Source of the DNA: Caballeronia catudaia
Lineage (GTDB): Bacteria > Pseudomonadota > Gammaproteobacteria > Burkholderiales > Burkholderiaceae
Length of the DNA: 64,000 bases
Assembly: GCF_001544755.2 (NCBI RefSeq)
Contig: NZ_FCOF02000008.1
Span: 1 to 64,000 of the forward strand
Direction of reading: 5' to 3'
The first letter of the stretch is position 1; each line of letters begins with the position of its first letter. Below, piece after piece: positions 53,043 through 61,904 of the stretch. Position numbers and translations under genes: made by a program. Under the pieces are notes generated by a model, which saw only the letters and a list, made by a program, of their open reading frames with translations, had not been told where the DNA came from and made no database searches.

Positions 53043-54386
53043 ATGCGCCTTCATGTGTTCGTCAAAGGCAGACTCGTCGCTCACCTCTATCGTCAGGCAG
53101 ACGACTATGCGCTGCGCTACACCGCTGACGCTGCTTCGGACGACTTCGTCAGCCTGACCATGCCGGTTCGCGAACAGGCGTGGGTGTGGCCTCGCGATTT
53201 ACATCCCTTTTTCCGGCAAAACCTGCCGGAAGGCTTTCTGCTTCAGGTGATTCGCGAGGAGTTCGGCCCCTATCTCGACGGAACGGATCTCTCGCTTCTG
53301 GCGGTCATCGGCGGCTCAGGCATTGGCCGCGTCACCGTCGGCTCCGAAGGCGGTGCGCCGGGCAGTGAGCTCGACCCGCTCGACCTGAATAGCCTGCTGC
53401 ACGAAGACATCACGACCGACCACTTCGCGGAGCTCGTGCGGTACTACGCGCGCGCGGCGATTTCAGGCGCCGTGCCCAAGTTCCTTGCACCGGAATCCTC
53501 ATCGGCGCCGGCACCACTGGGTAAGCAGACTCTGCGCACGAGCCGGCACATCATCAAAGGCTCCGACGAGCAAACGCCCTACCTCGGATTCAACGAGCAT
53601 TACTCGATGCAGGTGCTCGCAAGACTCGGCGTCGCCCGAGTGGCGAAGACCACCATGTCGGACGATGGCCGCGTGCTCGTCGTCGACCGGTTCGATGTCG
53701 ACGAAGACGGCAAGCCCGCGCTCGGCGTGGAAGACGCCTGCAGCCTGCTTGGTCTGCCGCCGCATGAGAAGTACCGGCCGTCGACCGAACAGGTTCTCAA
53801 CGCGACGAAGCCCTATATCGCCGCTTCCAGTTGGAGACAGGAGGCCGAGCAGCTTGGCTGGCTGCTCCTCACCAACTATGTCGTGCGCAACGCGGACTGC
53901 CACTCGAAAAACATCGCCCTGCTCTATTCGGACATCGATGACGTCGTCTACACGCCCGCCTATGACATCGTCACGACGGAGGCCTATCCGCGCTTTGCGA
54001 ACAATCCTCCTGCGTTGAGCGTCGACGGCCGCAAAACGTGGGCGTCCGGCAAGACACTGGAACGCTTCTTCAACACACGACTTGGCATTGCGCCCAAGCG
54101 TTATCGTGAAATGGTCGAAGCGCTGTGCGACTCGGCCGTGTCGACGGGGAAAGACATCGTCGAAGCGGCAAGAAACGAAACGCGATGGCGCTGGATAGCC
54201 AAGCAGATGTTGCACGCATGGAATGAAGGTATGGCGTCGTTACGGAGCGCCAAACCGCAAGTCGCGCTCAAAGCGCTGACGCCGGTCATCGAAGGCGCCG
54301 GTTTCTCCGATGCAGATGACGCTGATAACGGAAGAAAGGTGATTGGCCGCTCGGAATTGCTGGCCAATCACGGCAAAGGCGTCTGA
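53043..54386 (+). CDS. hipA: HipA-like Ser/Thr kinase toxin (module 2)
   Basis: A 447-residue HipA-family kinase. N-terminal HipA domain (PFFRQNLPEGFLLQVIREEFG), Gly-rich element GGSGIGRVTV, SGAVPKFLAP near the ATP site, catalytic loop VRNADCHSKNIALLY with base Asp285 and Asn290, and the metal-binding Asp in TPAYDIVTT. The active-site set is complete. It is clearly more distant from module 1 than two recent duplicates would be. A perfect GC palindrome follows the stop. Confidence 0.9.
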   Translation: MRLHVFVKGRLVAHLYRQADDYALRYTADAASDDFVSLTMPVREQAWVWPRDLHPFFRQNLPEGFLLQVIREEFGPYLDGTDLSLLAVIGGSGIGRVTVGSEGGAPGSELDPLDLNSLLHEDITTDHFAELVRYYARAAISGAVPKFLAPESSSAPAPLGKQTLRTSRHIIKGSDEQTPYLGFNEHYSMQVLARLGVARVAKTTMSDDGRVLVVDRFDVDEDGKPALGVEDACSLLGLPPHEKYRPSTEQVLNATKPYIAASSWRQEAEQLGWLLLTNYVVRNADCHSKNIALLYSDIDDVVYTPAYDIVTTEAYPRFANNPPALSVDGRKTWASGKTLERFFNTRLGIAPKRYREMVEALCDSAVSTGKDIVEAARNETRWRWIAKQMLHAWNEGMASLRSAKPQVALKALTPVIEGAGFSDADDADNGRKVIGRSELLANHGKGV

Positions 54387-54404
54387 GTTGCGCGGAGAGG
54401 CGTG

Positions 54405-54420
54405 GGCGGCGCGCGCCGCC
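54405..54420. terminator. Bidirectional terminator between hipA and the MerR gene
   Basis: Perfect 16-base self-complementary GGCGGCGCGCGCCGCC, followed on the plus strand by GCTATTTTC. It lies in the 51-base gap between convergent genes. Confidence 0.55.
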
Positions 54421-54437
54421 GCTATTTTCGATGCCGC

Positions 54438-55466
54438 CTAGTGCGCGCTTTCGAGACGTCTCACTGCGTCGCGCACGAACGCAAGCAAGGTTTCGTTCGC
54501 CCAAGATCCTTTCGACAATTCCGGCTCGGTCTGCAACGCATGCCGGATCTTCGCGTGCGTCCGCGGATCGTCGCCCGCGAAGCTGCGAAAGAGCGACACC
54601 CAGCGCCGCGCCAGTTCCTGGGCGCGCGGCGAATCGGGTGTCGCGCCTTCGTCGATCGCATCGCGGACATCGGCCATCAGTTGCGGCCATTCCATCGCGC
54701 GCTTGCCGTAGTTGTCGCGCAGGAAGCGAAACTCGTCCGGCGACAGATGGCGCTCGTAGGTCGCGATCTTGGTCGCCGAGAACGCGCGCAGCACGTAGTC
54801 GCGCAACTCCGTCGATATGCCGATGCTCGCCTGCATCGACGGCTCGTTGTCGTGCATGCGGTTCAGCTTGGCGAGCAGGCGCGGATCGTCGCCGGTATCG
54901 CGCGCGAGCAGCGTCATCCAGCGGTCCGCGAGCGCCCGCGCACGCGTGTCCTCGGGCGGCACGCCCGCGTCCATCAGCGCGCGCACATCGGCGACGAGCG
55001 CGGTCCAGTCGGACGGCTGCCCTTGCGATTTGCGATACATCGGCAGGCGGTCGAGTTCTTTTTGGGAAAAGTAACGGTCGAACATCGTCATCAACTCCAG
55101 CGTGTTGAGCCAGTCGGCCAGCTCGGGCTCCTTGCCGTCCATCAGCATGCCGCGCAGTTCGTCGAGGCGGCCGCGCAGACGCGCAGCCTTCTCGATCTGA
55201 CTGTCGAGCATGGCGATCTGACGCGCGATGAGATCGGCGAGGGGCGTATCGGGCTGGGCGAGATAAGCGCCGATATCGGCAAGCGAGAGGCCGAAACCGC
55301 GCAGCGCCTGGATGCGATGCAGCCGGGCGATGTCGTCGCGGTTATACAGCCGGTAGCCGTTATCGGCGCGCGCCGAAGGCGTGAGCAGGCCGATGGCGTC
55401 GTAGTGATGCAGCGTGCGGACGGTCAGCCCGCTCCTCTTCGCCAGTTCTCCTACTTTCAACCGCAT
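54438..55466 (-). CDS. MerR family regulator with duplicated TipAS-like ligand domain
   Basis: A 342-residue protein. Residues 1-70 are a MerR helix-turn-helix (VGELAKRSGLTVRTLHHYDAIGLL, GYRLYNRDDIARLHRI), followed by the coiled-coil dimer helix. Two TipAS-type helical repeats follow: W..LVADVRALMDAGVPPEDTRARALADRWMTL and W.QLMADVRDAIDEGATPDSPRAQELARRWVSL, each ending in a GDDPR motif. TipA in Streptomyces binds thiopeptides with one such domain; here it is doubled. A 19-bp-spaced MerR promoter lies just upstream, so it is autoregulated. Confidence 0.9.
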   Translation of the reverse strand: MRLKVGELAKRSGLTVRTLHHYDAIGLLTPSARADNGYRLYNRDDIARLHRIQALRGFGLSLADIGAYLAQPDTPLADLIARQIAMLDSQIEKAARLRGRLDELRGMLMDGKEPELADWLNTLELMTMFDRYFSQKELDRLPMYRKSQGQPSDWTALVADVRALMDAGVPPEDTRARALADRWMTLLARDTGDDPRLLAKLNRMHDNEPSMQASIGISTELRDYVLRAFSATKIATYERHLSPDEFRFLRDNYGKRAMEWPQLMADVRDAIDEGATPDSPRAQELARRWVSLFRSFAGDDPRTHAKIRHALQTEPELSKGSWANETLLAFVRDAVRRLESAH

Positions 55467-55494
55467 GCAAGCCTCCGTTCAGTGCGCAAAATGG

Positions 55495-55525
55495 AGGCTA
55501 GAACCTTACGCTACGTGAGGGTCAA
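55495..55525 (-). promoter_or_regulatory. MerR-type promoter with 19-bp spacer
   Basis: On the reverse strand: TTGACC, a 19-base spacer with the imperfect dyad CTCACGTAGCGTAAGG, then TAGCCT. The long spacer with central dyad is diagnostic for MerR activators, which untwist it. It lies 29 bases before the MerR gene. Confidence 0.85.
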
Positions 55526-55536
55526 GCGGTATGCGC

Positions 55537-56625
55537 TCAGGTCCGATTCTGCACGCCCGCGTCGACGCTCACCGGCACGCGCCGCGCGAGCGCGCACATC
55601 AGCTCGTAGCCGATGGTGCCGGCTGGCTCCGCGACTTCATCCACTCTGATCTGCTCGCCCCACAGCTCGACCGATGAACCGATGCCCGCCGACGGGCACG
55701 GCGTGAGATCGACGGTGAGCATGTCCATCGACACGCGGCCGACGATGCGCGTGCGCACGCCATCGACCGCGACGGGCGTGCCCGCTGGCGCGTGGCGCGG
55801 GTACCCGTCCGCGTAGCCGCACGCGACGACGCCGATCGTCATCGCGCGATCCGCCGTGAACGTGCGGCCATAGCCGATCGTCTCGCCCGGCTCCAGCGTC
55901 TGCACGCCGATGATGCGGCTCGAGAGCGTCATCGCGGCGCGCAGACCGACGCCTTCGATGTGCCGCGCGCAGCCCGTCGGCGACGCGCCGTAGAGGATCG
56001 TGCCCGGCCGCACCCAGTCGCGATGCGCGCGCGGATGCCACAGCACCGCCGCCGAATTGGACAGCGAGCGCGTGCCGGGAAGACGGCGCGTGGCGGCGTC
56101 GAATTCGTCGATCTGCCAGTCGATGGCGCCATCGTCCGCGTTCGCGAAGTGGCTCATCAGACCGATCGAGCCGATCGCCTCCATATCCGCCGCGCGCTTG
56201 AACGCGCGCTCGAAGTCGCCCGGCCGGAAGCCCAGCCGGTTCATCCCGGAATTCATCTTGAGCTGGATGTCGATGCGCTCGCGCGGCCGCGCGGCTTTCA
56301 GCAACGCGAGCTGTTCGTCGCAATGCACCGTGACCGTCAGCCGATGACGATCCGCCGTCTCGACATCGTCCGGTTCGAACACGCCTTCGAGCAGCAGAAC
56401 AGGCTTCGTCCAGCCGAGCTCACGCACGCGCACGGCTTCGTCGAGATCGAGCAGCGCGATGCCGTCCGCGCTCGCGAGCGCCGGATAAATGCGCTCGATT
56501 CCGTGACCGTACGCATTCGCCTTGATGACGGACCACACGCGCGACGACGGCGCGGCGCATTTGACGAGCTGGAGATTGTGACGAACGGCGTCGAGATGGA
56601 TGCGCGCGGAAATCGGACGTGGCAT
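55537..56625 (-). CDS. alr: Alanine racemase
   Basis: A 362-residue fold-type III PLP enzyme that interconverts L- and D-alanine for peptidoglycan. The PLP lysine is Lys35 in [10 protein letters not shown]; the C-terminal domain has [11 protein letters not shown] and [12 protein letters not shown], with the MDM motif typical of the dimer active site. No signal peptide, so it is cytoplasmic. Length is normal. It stands alone on the reverse strand between mntP and the MerR gene. Confidence 0.94.
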   Translation of the reverse strand: MPRPISARIHLDAVRHNLQLVKCAAPSSRVWSVIKANAYGHGIERIYPALASADGIALLDLDEAVRVRELGWTKPVLLLEGVFEPDDVETADRHRLTVTVHCDEQLALLKAARPRERIDIQLKMNSGMNRLGFRPGDFERAFKRAADMEAIGSIGLMSHFANADDGAIDWQIDEFDAATRRLPGTRSLSNSAAVLWHPRAHRDWVRPGTILYGASPTGCARHIEGVGLRAAMTLSSRIIGVQTLEPGETIGYGRTFTADRAMTIGVVACGYADGYPRHAPAGTPVAVDGVRTRIVGRVSMDMLTVDLTPCPSAGIGSSVELWGEQIRVDEVAEPAGTIGYELMCALARRVPVSVDAGVQNRT

Positions 56626-56748
56626 GGCGTTCTGGATTTTGAGTATAAGGCAGTGGATAGAGCGATCGTATCGGCCAAATGCCAGTTGTTGTTTATGTAT
56701 TCTCGCTTATTTTTGGTCGAAATGCCTGCGGTCCACCCTCCCGCAAAC

Positions 56749-57318
56749 TCAGCTCAGATACCCGAGATGCTCCGCCAGGATCACACAGCCGACGCCCATC
56801 AGAATCAGCCCGCCGACGATCTCCGCGCGCTTGCCGATCGTCGCGCCGACGAGCCGGCCGACCATCACGCCGATCGTCACCATCAGCATCGTCGCGAAAC
56901 CGATGGTCGCCGCGGTCGAAAAGATATCGACGTCGATGAACGCGAGGCCGGCGCCGACCGCCATCGCATCGATGCTGGTCGCGAAGCCGGTCAGCGCGAG
57001 CACCCAGAACGAATGCGAGTTGGGCTTTTCTTCGTCATGGCTCGCCGGGCTCAGCCCTTCGCGGATCATGCGCGCGCCGAGCAGTCCCAGCAGGCCGAAC
57101 GCGATCCAGTGATCCCAGGCCGTCACGTATTGCGCGGCCGCCCTGCCGAGCGCCCAGCCGACGAGCGGCGTCAATGCTTCGATCACGCCGAAGATCACGC
57201 CGGTCTTCAGCGCTTCCGCGATGCGCGGCTTGTGCAGGGTTGCGCCCTTGCCGACCGCGGCGGCGAAGGCGTCGGTGGACATGGCGAAGGCGAGAAATAT
57301 TGTGGAAGCGAGGTTCAT
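56749..57318 (-). CDS. mntP: Manganese efflux pump MntP
   Basis: A 189-residue, six-helix membrane protein. The two homologous halves each carry the family Asp motif: [16 protein letters not shown] near the N-terminus and [17 protein letters not shown] in the second half. MntP exports Mn2+ to prevent toxicity. The start at 57318 is preferred because the longer frame runs through the riboswitch. Control by that riboswitch is expected. Confidence 0.94.
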   Translation of the reverse strand: MNLASTIFLAFAMSTDAFAAAVGKGATLHKPRIAEALKTGVIFGVIEALTPLVGWALGRAAAQYVTAWDHWIAFGLLGLLGARMIREGLSPASHDEEKPNSHSFWVLALTGFATSIDAMAVGAGLAFIDVDIFSTAATIGFATMLMVTIGVMVGRLVGATIGKRAEIVGGLILMGVGCVILAEHLGYLS

Positions 57319-57385
57319 CGAGTAGCGCTCTGGTCGGGCAAGACGGAACGACAGAACGCGCGCCCGACCCGTCGCGAATCCTGTC

Positions 57386-57490
57386 GATGGTCTTGCCAAC
57401 CTGTGACGGTTGCTCATGCCACGGCCTTGAACGGCCGAGCGTGTTGACATGAGCGCCTTTCCTGTGCGGAAAAGCCGGCTACTCCCCAGC
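57386..57490 (-). ncRNA. yybP-ykoY-type manganese riboswitch in the mntP leader
   Basis: On the reverse strand the leader begins with GGGGAGTAGCC (57477-57487), continues with a CATGTCAACACGCTC segment and ends with TTGGCAAGACC (about 57389), the conserved landmarks of the yybP-ykoY class in proteobacterial mntP/alx leaders. A strong GGCCGTTCAAGGCC hairpin sits in the middle. About 70 bases separate it from the mntP start. It would turn on expression when Mn2+ is high. Identification is by motif, without a covariance search. Confidence 0.75.
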
Positions 57491-57598
57491 GAAGAAACGT
57501 GAGCTTAACACGGCCTGGCGACCGTTCCTGCGCGCTCAGAGCCGTTGGGATACAGTGATTCCGCAGTGCCGCGCCCTCACCGCGTTCAAGGAGGCACC

Positions 57599-58045
57599 AT
57601 GCAGGCAGCTCACCCGACCCAGTCGGCCGCGCGCGAAGCGGTCGAGCGTCTCTATCGAGCGTTTGCCACGCAGGACGTCGCGCTCTTGCGCGAGGCCGTC
57701 ACGCCTGACTGGGAATACCTCCCCGAGCCGCCCGGACAGCAGCCCGGCCCCGATCAGATGATCCGCATCTTCGAAGATCTCGCGGCCGCGCTGCCCGACA
57801 TGCACATCCAGATTCTCGACATGCTGATACAGGACAATCGCGTCGGCACGCGCGCGGAAGTGAGCGGCACGCAGTCCGGCCCGCTAATGGGCATCGCCGC
57901 GACGAAGAAGCCGATCCGCTTCGCCATTCATTCGTTCCACGAACTGCGCGACGGCCGCGTTTCGAAGACCTGGCATCTCGAAGACTGGCTGAGCGTATTC
58001 CGGCAACTCGACGCCGTCCCGCCGAAGGTTTATCCACCGGTCTAG
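57599..58045 (+). CDS. SnoaL-like / ester-cyclase-type polyketide cyclase fold protein
   Basis: A 148-residue NTF2-fold protein of the SnoaL/ester cyclase type: AVERLYRAFATQDVALLREAVTPDWEYLP at the start and HELRDGRVSKTWHLEDWLSVFRQL at the end, which is the usual strand-helix signature. AAGGAGG sits five bases before the ATG. Many such proteins have no known substrate; a cyclase or hydrolase role cannot be chosen. It stands alone, divergent from mntP. Confidence 0.82.
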   Translation: MQAAHPTQSAAREAVERLYRAFATQDVALLREAVTPDWEYLPEPPGQQPGPDQMIRIFEDLAAALPDMHIQILDMLIQDNRVGTRAEVSGTQSGPLMGIAATKKPIRFAIHSFHELRDGRVSKTWHLEDWLSVFRQLDAVPPKVYPPV

Positions 58046-58189
58046 TTTTGGCACACCAGATCTTCTGTTTCGCCTTGCCGTTCCCGATCGTCGGCGTGAT
58101 GCCATCGGCTGAGCGTGAGCGTTTCGACGATTCACTTGCGCGCACAGTCAATTTCCCGAAAGGAATTTGTTGCAATGCGTCAAGTGTGC

Positions 58190-58214
58190 TAACCTAGGTG
58201 TTAATACCTAGTTA
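58190..58214 (+). promoter_or_regulatory. Inverted repeat around CCTAG upstream of a small gene
   Basis: TAACCTAGGT and ACCTAGTTA face each other across about six bases (one base of slip in the left arm), 25 bases before the small ORF at 58239. A possible operator or promoter element. Confidence 0.35.
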
Positions 58215-58238
58215 GTTACCCCTAGCACGGAGTCAGTC

Positions 58239-58373
58239 ATGGGAATCATCGCCGCCACGCCTATCGCTTTTGTTTCGTTCATCGCCGCCAAGCTGCGCAC
58301 CGCCGCGCGCGACGCCCTCAACGCCCGCGCGAAGGTCAGCGCGCTGATGGCCGAGGCCTATCGCCGGGCGTAA
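58239..58373 (+). CDS. Small protein (44 aa)
   Basis: An ATG preceded by CGGAG eight bases upstream opens a 44-residue protein, MGIIAATPIAFVSFIAAKLR followed by an Ala/Arg helix ending EAYRRA. The first 17 residues are hydrophobic, the rest is an amphipathic basic helix, so it may sit on or in the membrane. An inverted repeat lies upstream and a hairpin terminator just after the stop, so it has its own transcription unit. No family recognised; a DUF1127-like small protein is conceivable. Confidence 0.6.
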   Translation: MGIIAATPIAFVSFIAAKLRTAARDALNARAKVSALMAEAYRRA

Positions 58374-58381
58374 CACACGGG

Positions 58382-58399
58382 GCGGGGAGTATTCCCCGC
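58382..58399. terminator. Bidirectional hairpin between the small gene and gcd
   Basis: Perfect 7-bp stem GCGGGGA / TCCCCGC with loop GTAT, nine bases after the small gene's stop and 12 bases beyond the gcd stop. No T-run. Confidence 0.5.
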
Positions 58400-58410
58400 G
58401 CCATCGCGCT

Positions 58411-60963
58411 TCATTGCAACGCATAGGCGATCACATAGTCGCCTGCCTTCGTACCGAGCGAGCCATGTCCGCCCGCTGTCACGAGCACGTACTGCTTGCC
58501 GCTGGCATCGGCGTAGCTCATGGGCGTCGCCTGTCCGCCTGCCGGCAGCCGCGCTTCCCACAGCTTCCTGCCGTCGCGCACGTCGTACGCGCGCACGTAT
58601 TGATCGAGCGTGCCCGTCAGAAACGCGACGCCGCCCGCCGTCACGATCGTCCCGCCGAGGCTCGGCACGCCGAGCGGCATCGGAATCGGCAAGGGCGCGC
58701 TGTCGCGGATCGTGCCGTTCTTGTGCATCCACGCAATCTTGTTCGTGCGCAGATCGACGCCCGCCATATAGCCCCACGGCGGCGCCTGGCACGGAATGCC
58801 GAGCGGTGAAAGAAACGCGCTGATCTCGTAGCCAAAAGGCGTGCCGAGCGCGAGCTTGATGCCGCTCGTCTCGCTGCCCTTCTTCTCGCCTCTGCTTTCC
58901 GGGATTTGCTCGCGCGGAATCAGCTTCGACGTGAACGCCATGTAATCTGGGTTCGCGATCAAAATCTGCCGCACCGGATCGACGGAAATCCCGCCCCAGT
59001 CGAATACGCCGAAGTTGCCCGGAAACACCAGCGTGCCCTGCTCCGATGGCGGCGTGAACGGCCCGTCATAACGCAGGCTCCTGAATTTGATGCGGCACCA
59101 GAGCTGATCGAACGGCGTCGTGCCCCACATGTCCGCTTCCTTCACGCGCGGCGGATTGAAATTGAGCGCGGAGACGGCCTGCGTCGGCGCGGCGCGATCG
59201 CCCTTCGCCGCCCCTTGCGGCACCGGCACCTCGCTGATTGGCACGATCGGCTTTCCGGTTTCGCGATTTAGCACGTAGATGCTGCCCTGTTTCGTCGATG
59301 CAATCACCGCCGGCTGCGCGCCCTGCGGCGTCTGCAAGTCCACGAGCGTCGGCTGTCCGCCGACATCCATGTCCCACAGATCGTGATGCGTGAACTGATA
59401 GTTCCAGCGCAGCTTGCCCGTCGCGGCGTCGAGCGCGACGACGCCCGCGGCGAACTTCTCGGCCTGCGGCGTGCGCTCGCCGCCCCATTGGTCGGGGGTC
59501 TGATTGCCCATCGGCAGAAAGATCGTGCCGCGCTTCTCGTCGACGCTGAACATCGACCACATGTTCGGCGAGTTGCGCACGTAAGTCCCGCCCGGCGCGA
59601 TCGGCTCGGTGGCGTCCGGATTGCCCGAATCCCAGTTCCACACGAGATGGCCGTCGTTGACGTCGAACGCGCGGATCACGCCCGACGGTTCGTTGTTCGA
59701 TTCGTTATCGGTGACATGGCCGCCGACGATCACGAGATTGCGGAACACGGCCGGCGGCGACGTCGAGTAATAGCCGCCCGGCGTGAACGGGCCGATGTTC
59801 GCGCGCAGATCGATCGCGCCGTTCTTGCCGAAGCTCGCGCACGGCTTGCCGCTGTCCGCGTCGAGGGCGATCAGGCGCGCGTCGGCGGTCGGAAGGAACA
59901 GGCGACGCGGGCATTCGGCCAGCGCGGTCGTCTGGGCGGGCGTCTGCGCGGGCGCGGCGGGCTCGGATGCGGCGCTTGCGGCGGCGGCCACGTCGGGGGA
60001 ACTGGCGGCGGCGGCCTGCGCACCGGACGATGCGGCCGGCGCGCTCGCTTCGGCAGGCGCGGAAGCCGCGGCCACCTCGGACGCCGCCGCTGAAGGCATC
60101 GGATGCATCGACGCATCGTAATAAGCCACGCCGCGGCAGGTCATGTGCTCCCAGTGCTTGAACCCGACCGGGCTCTGGAGCTGCGGATCGAAGCGCCATT
60201 TTTCCTTGCCGCTCGCTGCATCCAGCGCGATCACCTTGCTGTGCGGCGTGCACAGGAAAATCGTGTCGCCGACCTTGAGCGGCGTGTTCTCGTCGGTGGT
60301 TTCGGTGGGATCGTCGTCGCCGGGCATGTCGCCGGTGCGATACGTCCACGCCACTTTCAACTGATGCGCGTTCTGCGGCGTGATCTGCGCAAGCGGCGCG
60401 TAGCGCTGCGCGAGCGGCGAGCCGCCATAGTCGATCCAGTCGCCAGGCTGACGTCCGGTCGCGGCATTCACATCGGGCTGATTCGCATCGGCGGCGACAT
60501 CCACGTCGATGCGTCCGGGCCGGTCGTGCGGATCATTGAAAAACGTGCCGATGCCGAGCAGCAGCGCGACGATGATGGCGGCGGCAAGCGGCGTTCGCGC
60601 GGCGCGCGCGGTCGCGGGCGGACCGAACAGCGCACCGCGATGCACGAACGGGATCAGCAGCCAGATCGCGAGCAGCACCCAGATCCACAGGCGCGGCATC
60701 AATTGCCAGAAATCGAAATGCACTTCGACGACCGCCCAGATCGTCGACGCGAACAGCACGAGCGCGAAGAGCAGAAGCGCGGAACGCCGCCGTATCAACA
60801 GCAAAAGCCCGGTCACGACGATGGCCGCGCCCGCGATCACGTAGTACCACGATCCTTTCAGCGTCACGAGATACGCGCCGCCCGCCGCCAGCGCGATGCC
60901 GATGACGATGAACACGATGGCCGTGAAGAACGTGGGCGAATGAAGTCTGCCGTTGCCAGCCAT
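58411..60963 (-). CDS. gcd: Membrane-bound PQQ-dependent glucose/quinate-type dehydrogenase
   Basis: An 850-residue quinoprotein. Five N-terminal helices (about 10-140) anchor it; the rest is a periplasmic eight-bladed propeller with PQQ-site text such as SGNPDATEPIAPGGTYVRNSPNMWSM and QFTHHDLWDMDVGGQP split over blades. It oxidises glucose (or related polyols) to the lactone and passes electrons to ubiquinone. Residues 290-347 form an Ala/Pro/Ser/Glu-rich insert between HMTCRGVAYYD and CPRRLFLPTADARLIALD, about 50 residues longer than in E. coli Gcd. GGAGGAA precedes the start. Confidence 0.92.
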   Translation of the reverse strand: MAGNGRLHSPTFFTAIVFIVIGIALAAGGAYLVTLKGSWYYVIAGAAIVVTGLLLLIRRRSALLLFALVLFASTIWAVVEVHFDFWQLMPRLWIWVLLAIWLLIPFVHRGALFGPPATARAARTPLAAAIIVALLLGIGTFFNDPHDRPGRIDVDVAADANQPDVNAATGRQPGDWIDYGGSPLAQRYAPLAQITPQNAHQLKVAWTYRTGDMPGDDDPTETTDENTPLKVGDTIFLCTPHSKVIALDAASGKEKWRFDPQLQSPVGFKHWEHMTCRGVAYYDASMHPMPSAAASEVAAASAPAEASAPAASSGAQAAAASSPDVAAAASAASEPAAPAQTPAQTTALAECPRRLFLPTADARLIALDADSGKPCASFGKNGAIDLRANIGPFTPGGYYSTSPPAVFRNLVIVGGHVTDNESNNEPSGVIRAFDVNDGHLVWNWDSGNPDATEPIAPGGTYVRNSPNMWSMFSVDEKRGTIFLPMGNQTPDQWGGERTPQAEKFAAGVVALDAATGKLRWNYQFTHHDLWDMDVGGQPTLVDLQTPQGAQPAVIASTKQGSIYVLNRETGKPIVPISEVPVPQGAAKGDRAAPTQAVSALNFNPPRVKEADMWGTTPFDQLWCRIKFRSLRYDGPFTPPSEQGTLVFPGNFGVFDWGGISVDPVRQILIANPDYMAFTSKLIPREQIPESRGEKKGSETSGIKLALGTPFGYEISAFLSPLGIPCQAPPWGYMAGVDLRTNKIAWMHKNGTIRDSAPLPIPMPLGVPSLGGTIVTAGGVAFLTGTLDQYVRAYDVRDGRKLWEARLPAGGQATPMSYADASGKQYVLVTAGGHGSLGTKAGDYVIAYALQ

Positions 60964-61133
60964 GCTGAAATTCCTCCGTGACGATGAACGTCGGAGCACG
61001 GCCGTCGAACGGTCGTGGATCGGACGCTTGGGCGTCGTGGGAGGGAGCAATCGCTGTGCCGCTCTGCAGCATCGACGGCGTGCGAGGCGTGCTTACAGAT
61101 GACTTCCTCAAAGAGGCGCGATGTGCATTCCAG

Positions 61134-61457
61134 TCAGAGCGGGCGCGGCCACAGTCCGCCGGGCGGCGTCACGGCAATGACACCTGCGACGAACGCCGCC
61201 TTCAGATCGGCGCGTTCGGAGAAACGCGGCGCTTCGAACCACAGCAGAAATTCGTCGCGCCAGTTGGCCCACGCGTTTTCGTCGAAATCGAAATCCTCGT
61301 CGATGCGGCCGTTGTCGCGCAGATACGCGCCGACCACTTGCCTGCCGTTCCAGTAGGCGACGGCGACATCGGTCAGATCGGCGGTCATGCCGCGCGGCAG
61401 ATCGCGCAGCAGCATCGCGACATGCGCCTTGAACGATTCGAATTCGGTCAGTCTCAT
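61134..61457 (-). CDS. Hypothetical protein (107 aa)
   Basis: A 107-residue soluble protein (MRLTEFESFKAHVAMLLRDL, then DVAVAYWNGRQVVGAYLRDN and an acidic/aromatic stretch DEDFDFDENAWANWRDEFLLWF). CGGAG lies before the start. Not recognised. It shares strand and spacing (about 50 bases) with the next hypothetical at 61509, with which it may be co-transcribed. Confidence 0.6.
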   Translation of the reverse strand: MRLTEFESFKAHVAMLLRDLPRGMTADLTDVAVAYWNGRQVVGAYLRDNGRIDEDFDFDENAWANWRDEFLLWFEAPRFSERADLKAAFVAGVIAVTPPGGLWPRPL

Positions 61458-61508
61458 CGCCTGCTCCGCTTCAAAAAGTGCGTAAAAACCTGCCTGCGGC
61501 GTGCCTCT

Positions 61509-61757
61509 TCAGCCGAACACGCCCTTGTTCAAGTCCTTTTCGAACGCGGCGGTCCATTCCGTGCCGTGCCCGATGCGATATTCGCGTTCCTTCAGCGTGG
61601 AACGTCGCGTGATGGTGACCTGGCCCTGCAACGGATAAACATCGTCCACCACGTCGGACGCGCCGCCTTCCTGCACGAGAAAGTCGCTTTCGTCCAGCCG
61701 ATGGCGTGCGAGGATCGCCAGAAAATCCGCTCTTTCGTCCGGTGCGATCACGGTCAT
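61509..61757 (-). CDS. Hypothetical protein (82 aa)
   Basis: A small soluble protein (MTVIAPDERADFLAILARH, then FLVQEGGASDVVDDVYPLQGQVTITRRS) with a strong GGGAGGG ribosome site. The VYPLQGQVTITR stretch suggests a beta-hairpin core. First of a likely two-gene unit with the 107-residue protein. No family recognised. Confidence 0.6.
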   Translation of the reverse strand: MTVIAPDERADFLAILARHRLDESDFLVQEGGASDVVDDVYPLQGQVTITRRSTLKEREYRIGHGTEWTAAFEKDLNKGVFG

Positions 61758-61904
61758 GGCGCCCTCCCGATCGAAACGCTGCTTTCATTCAAAGTAGCAC
61801 ACGCGCGGCGGAACGTCGGCGCATATCTTGCGACGAGCGCGGCAGGGCGCACGCGCTTGCGATGAACGCGCGTGCCGATTATTTCCGATGGGAGGGCAAT
61901 ACCG

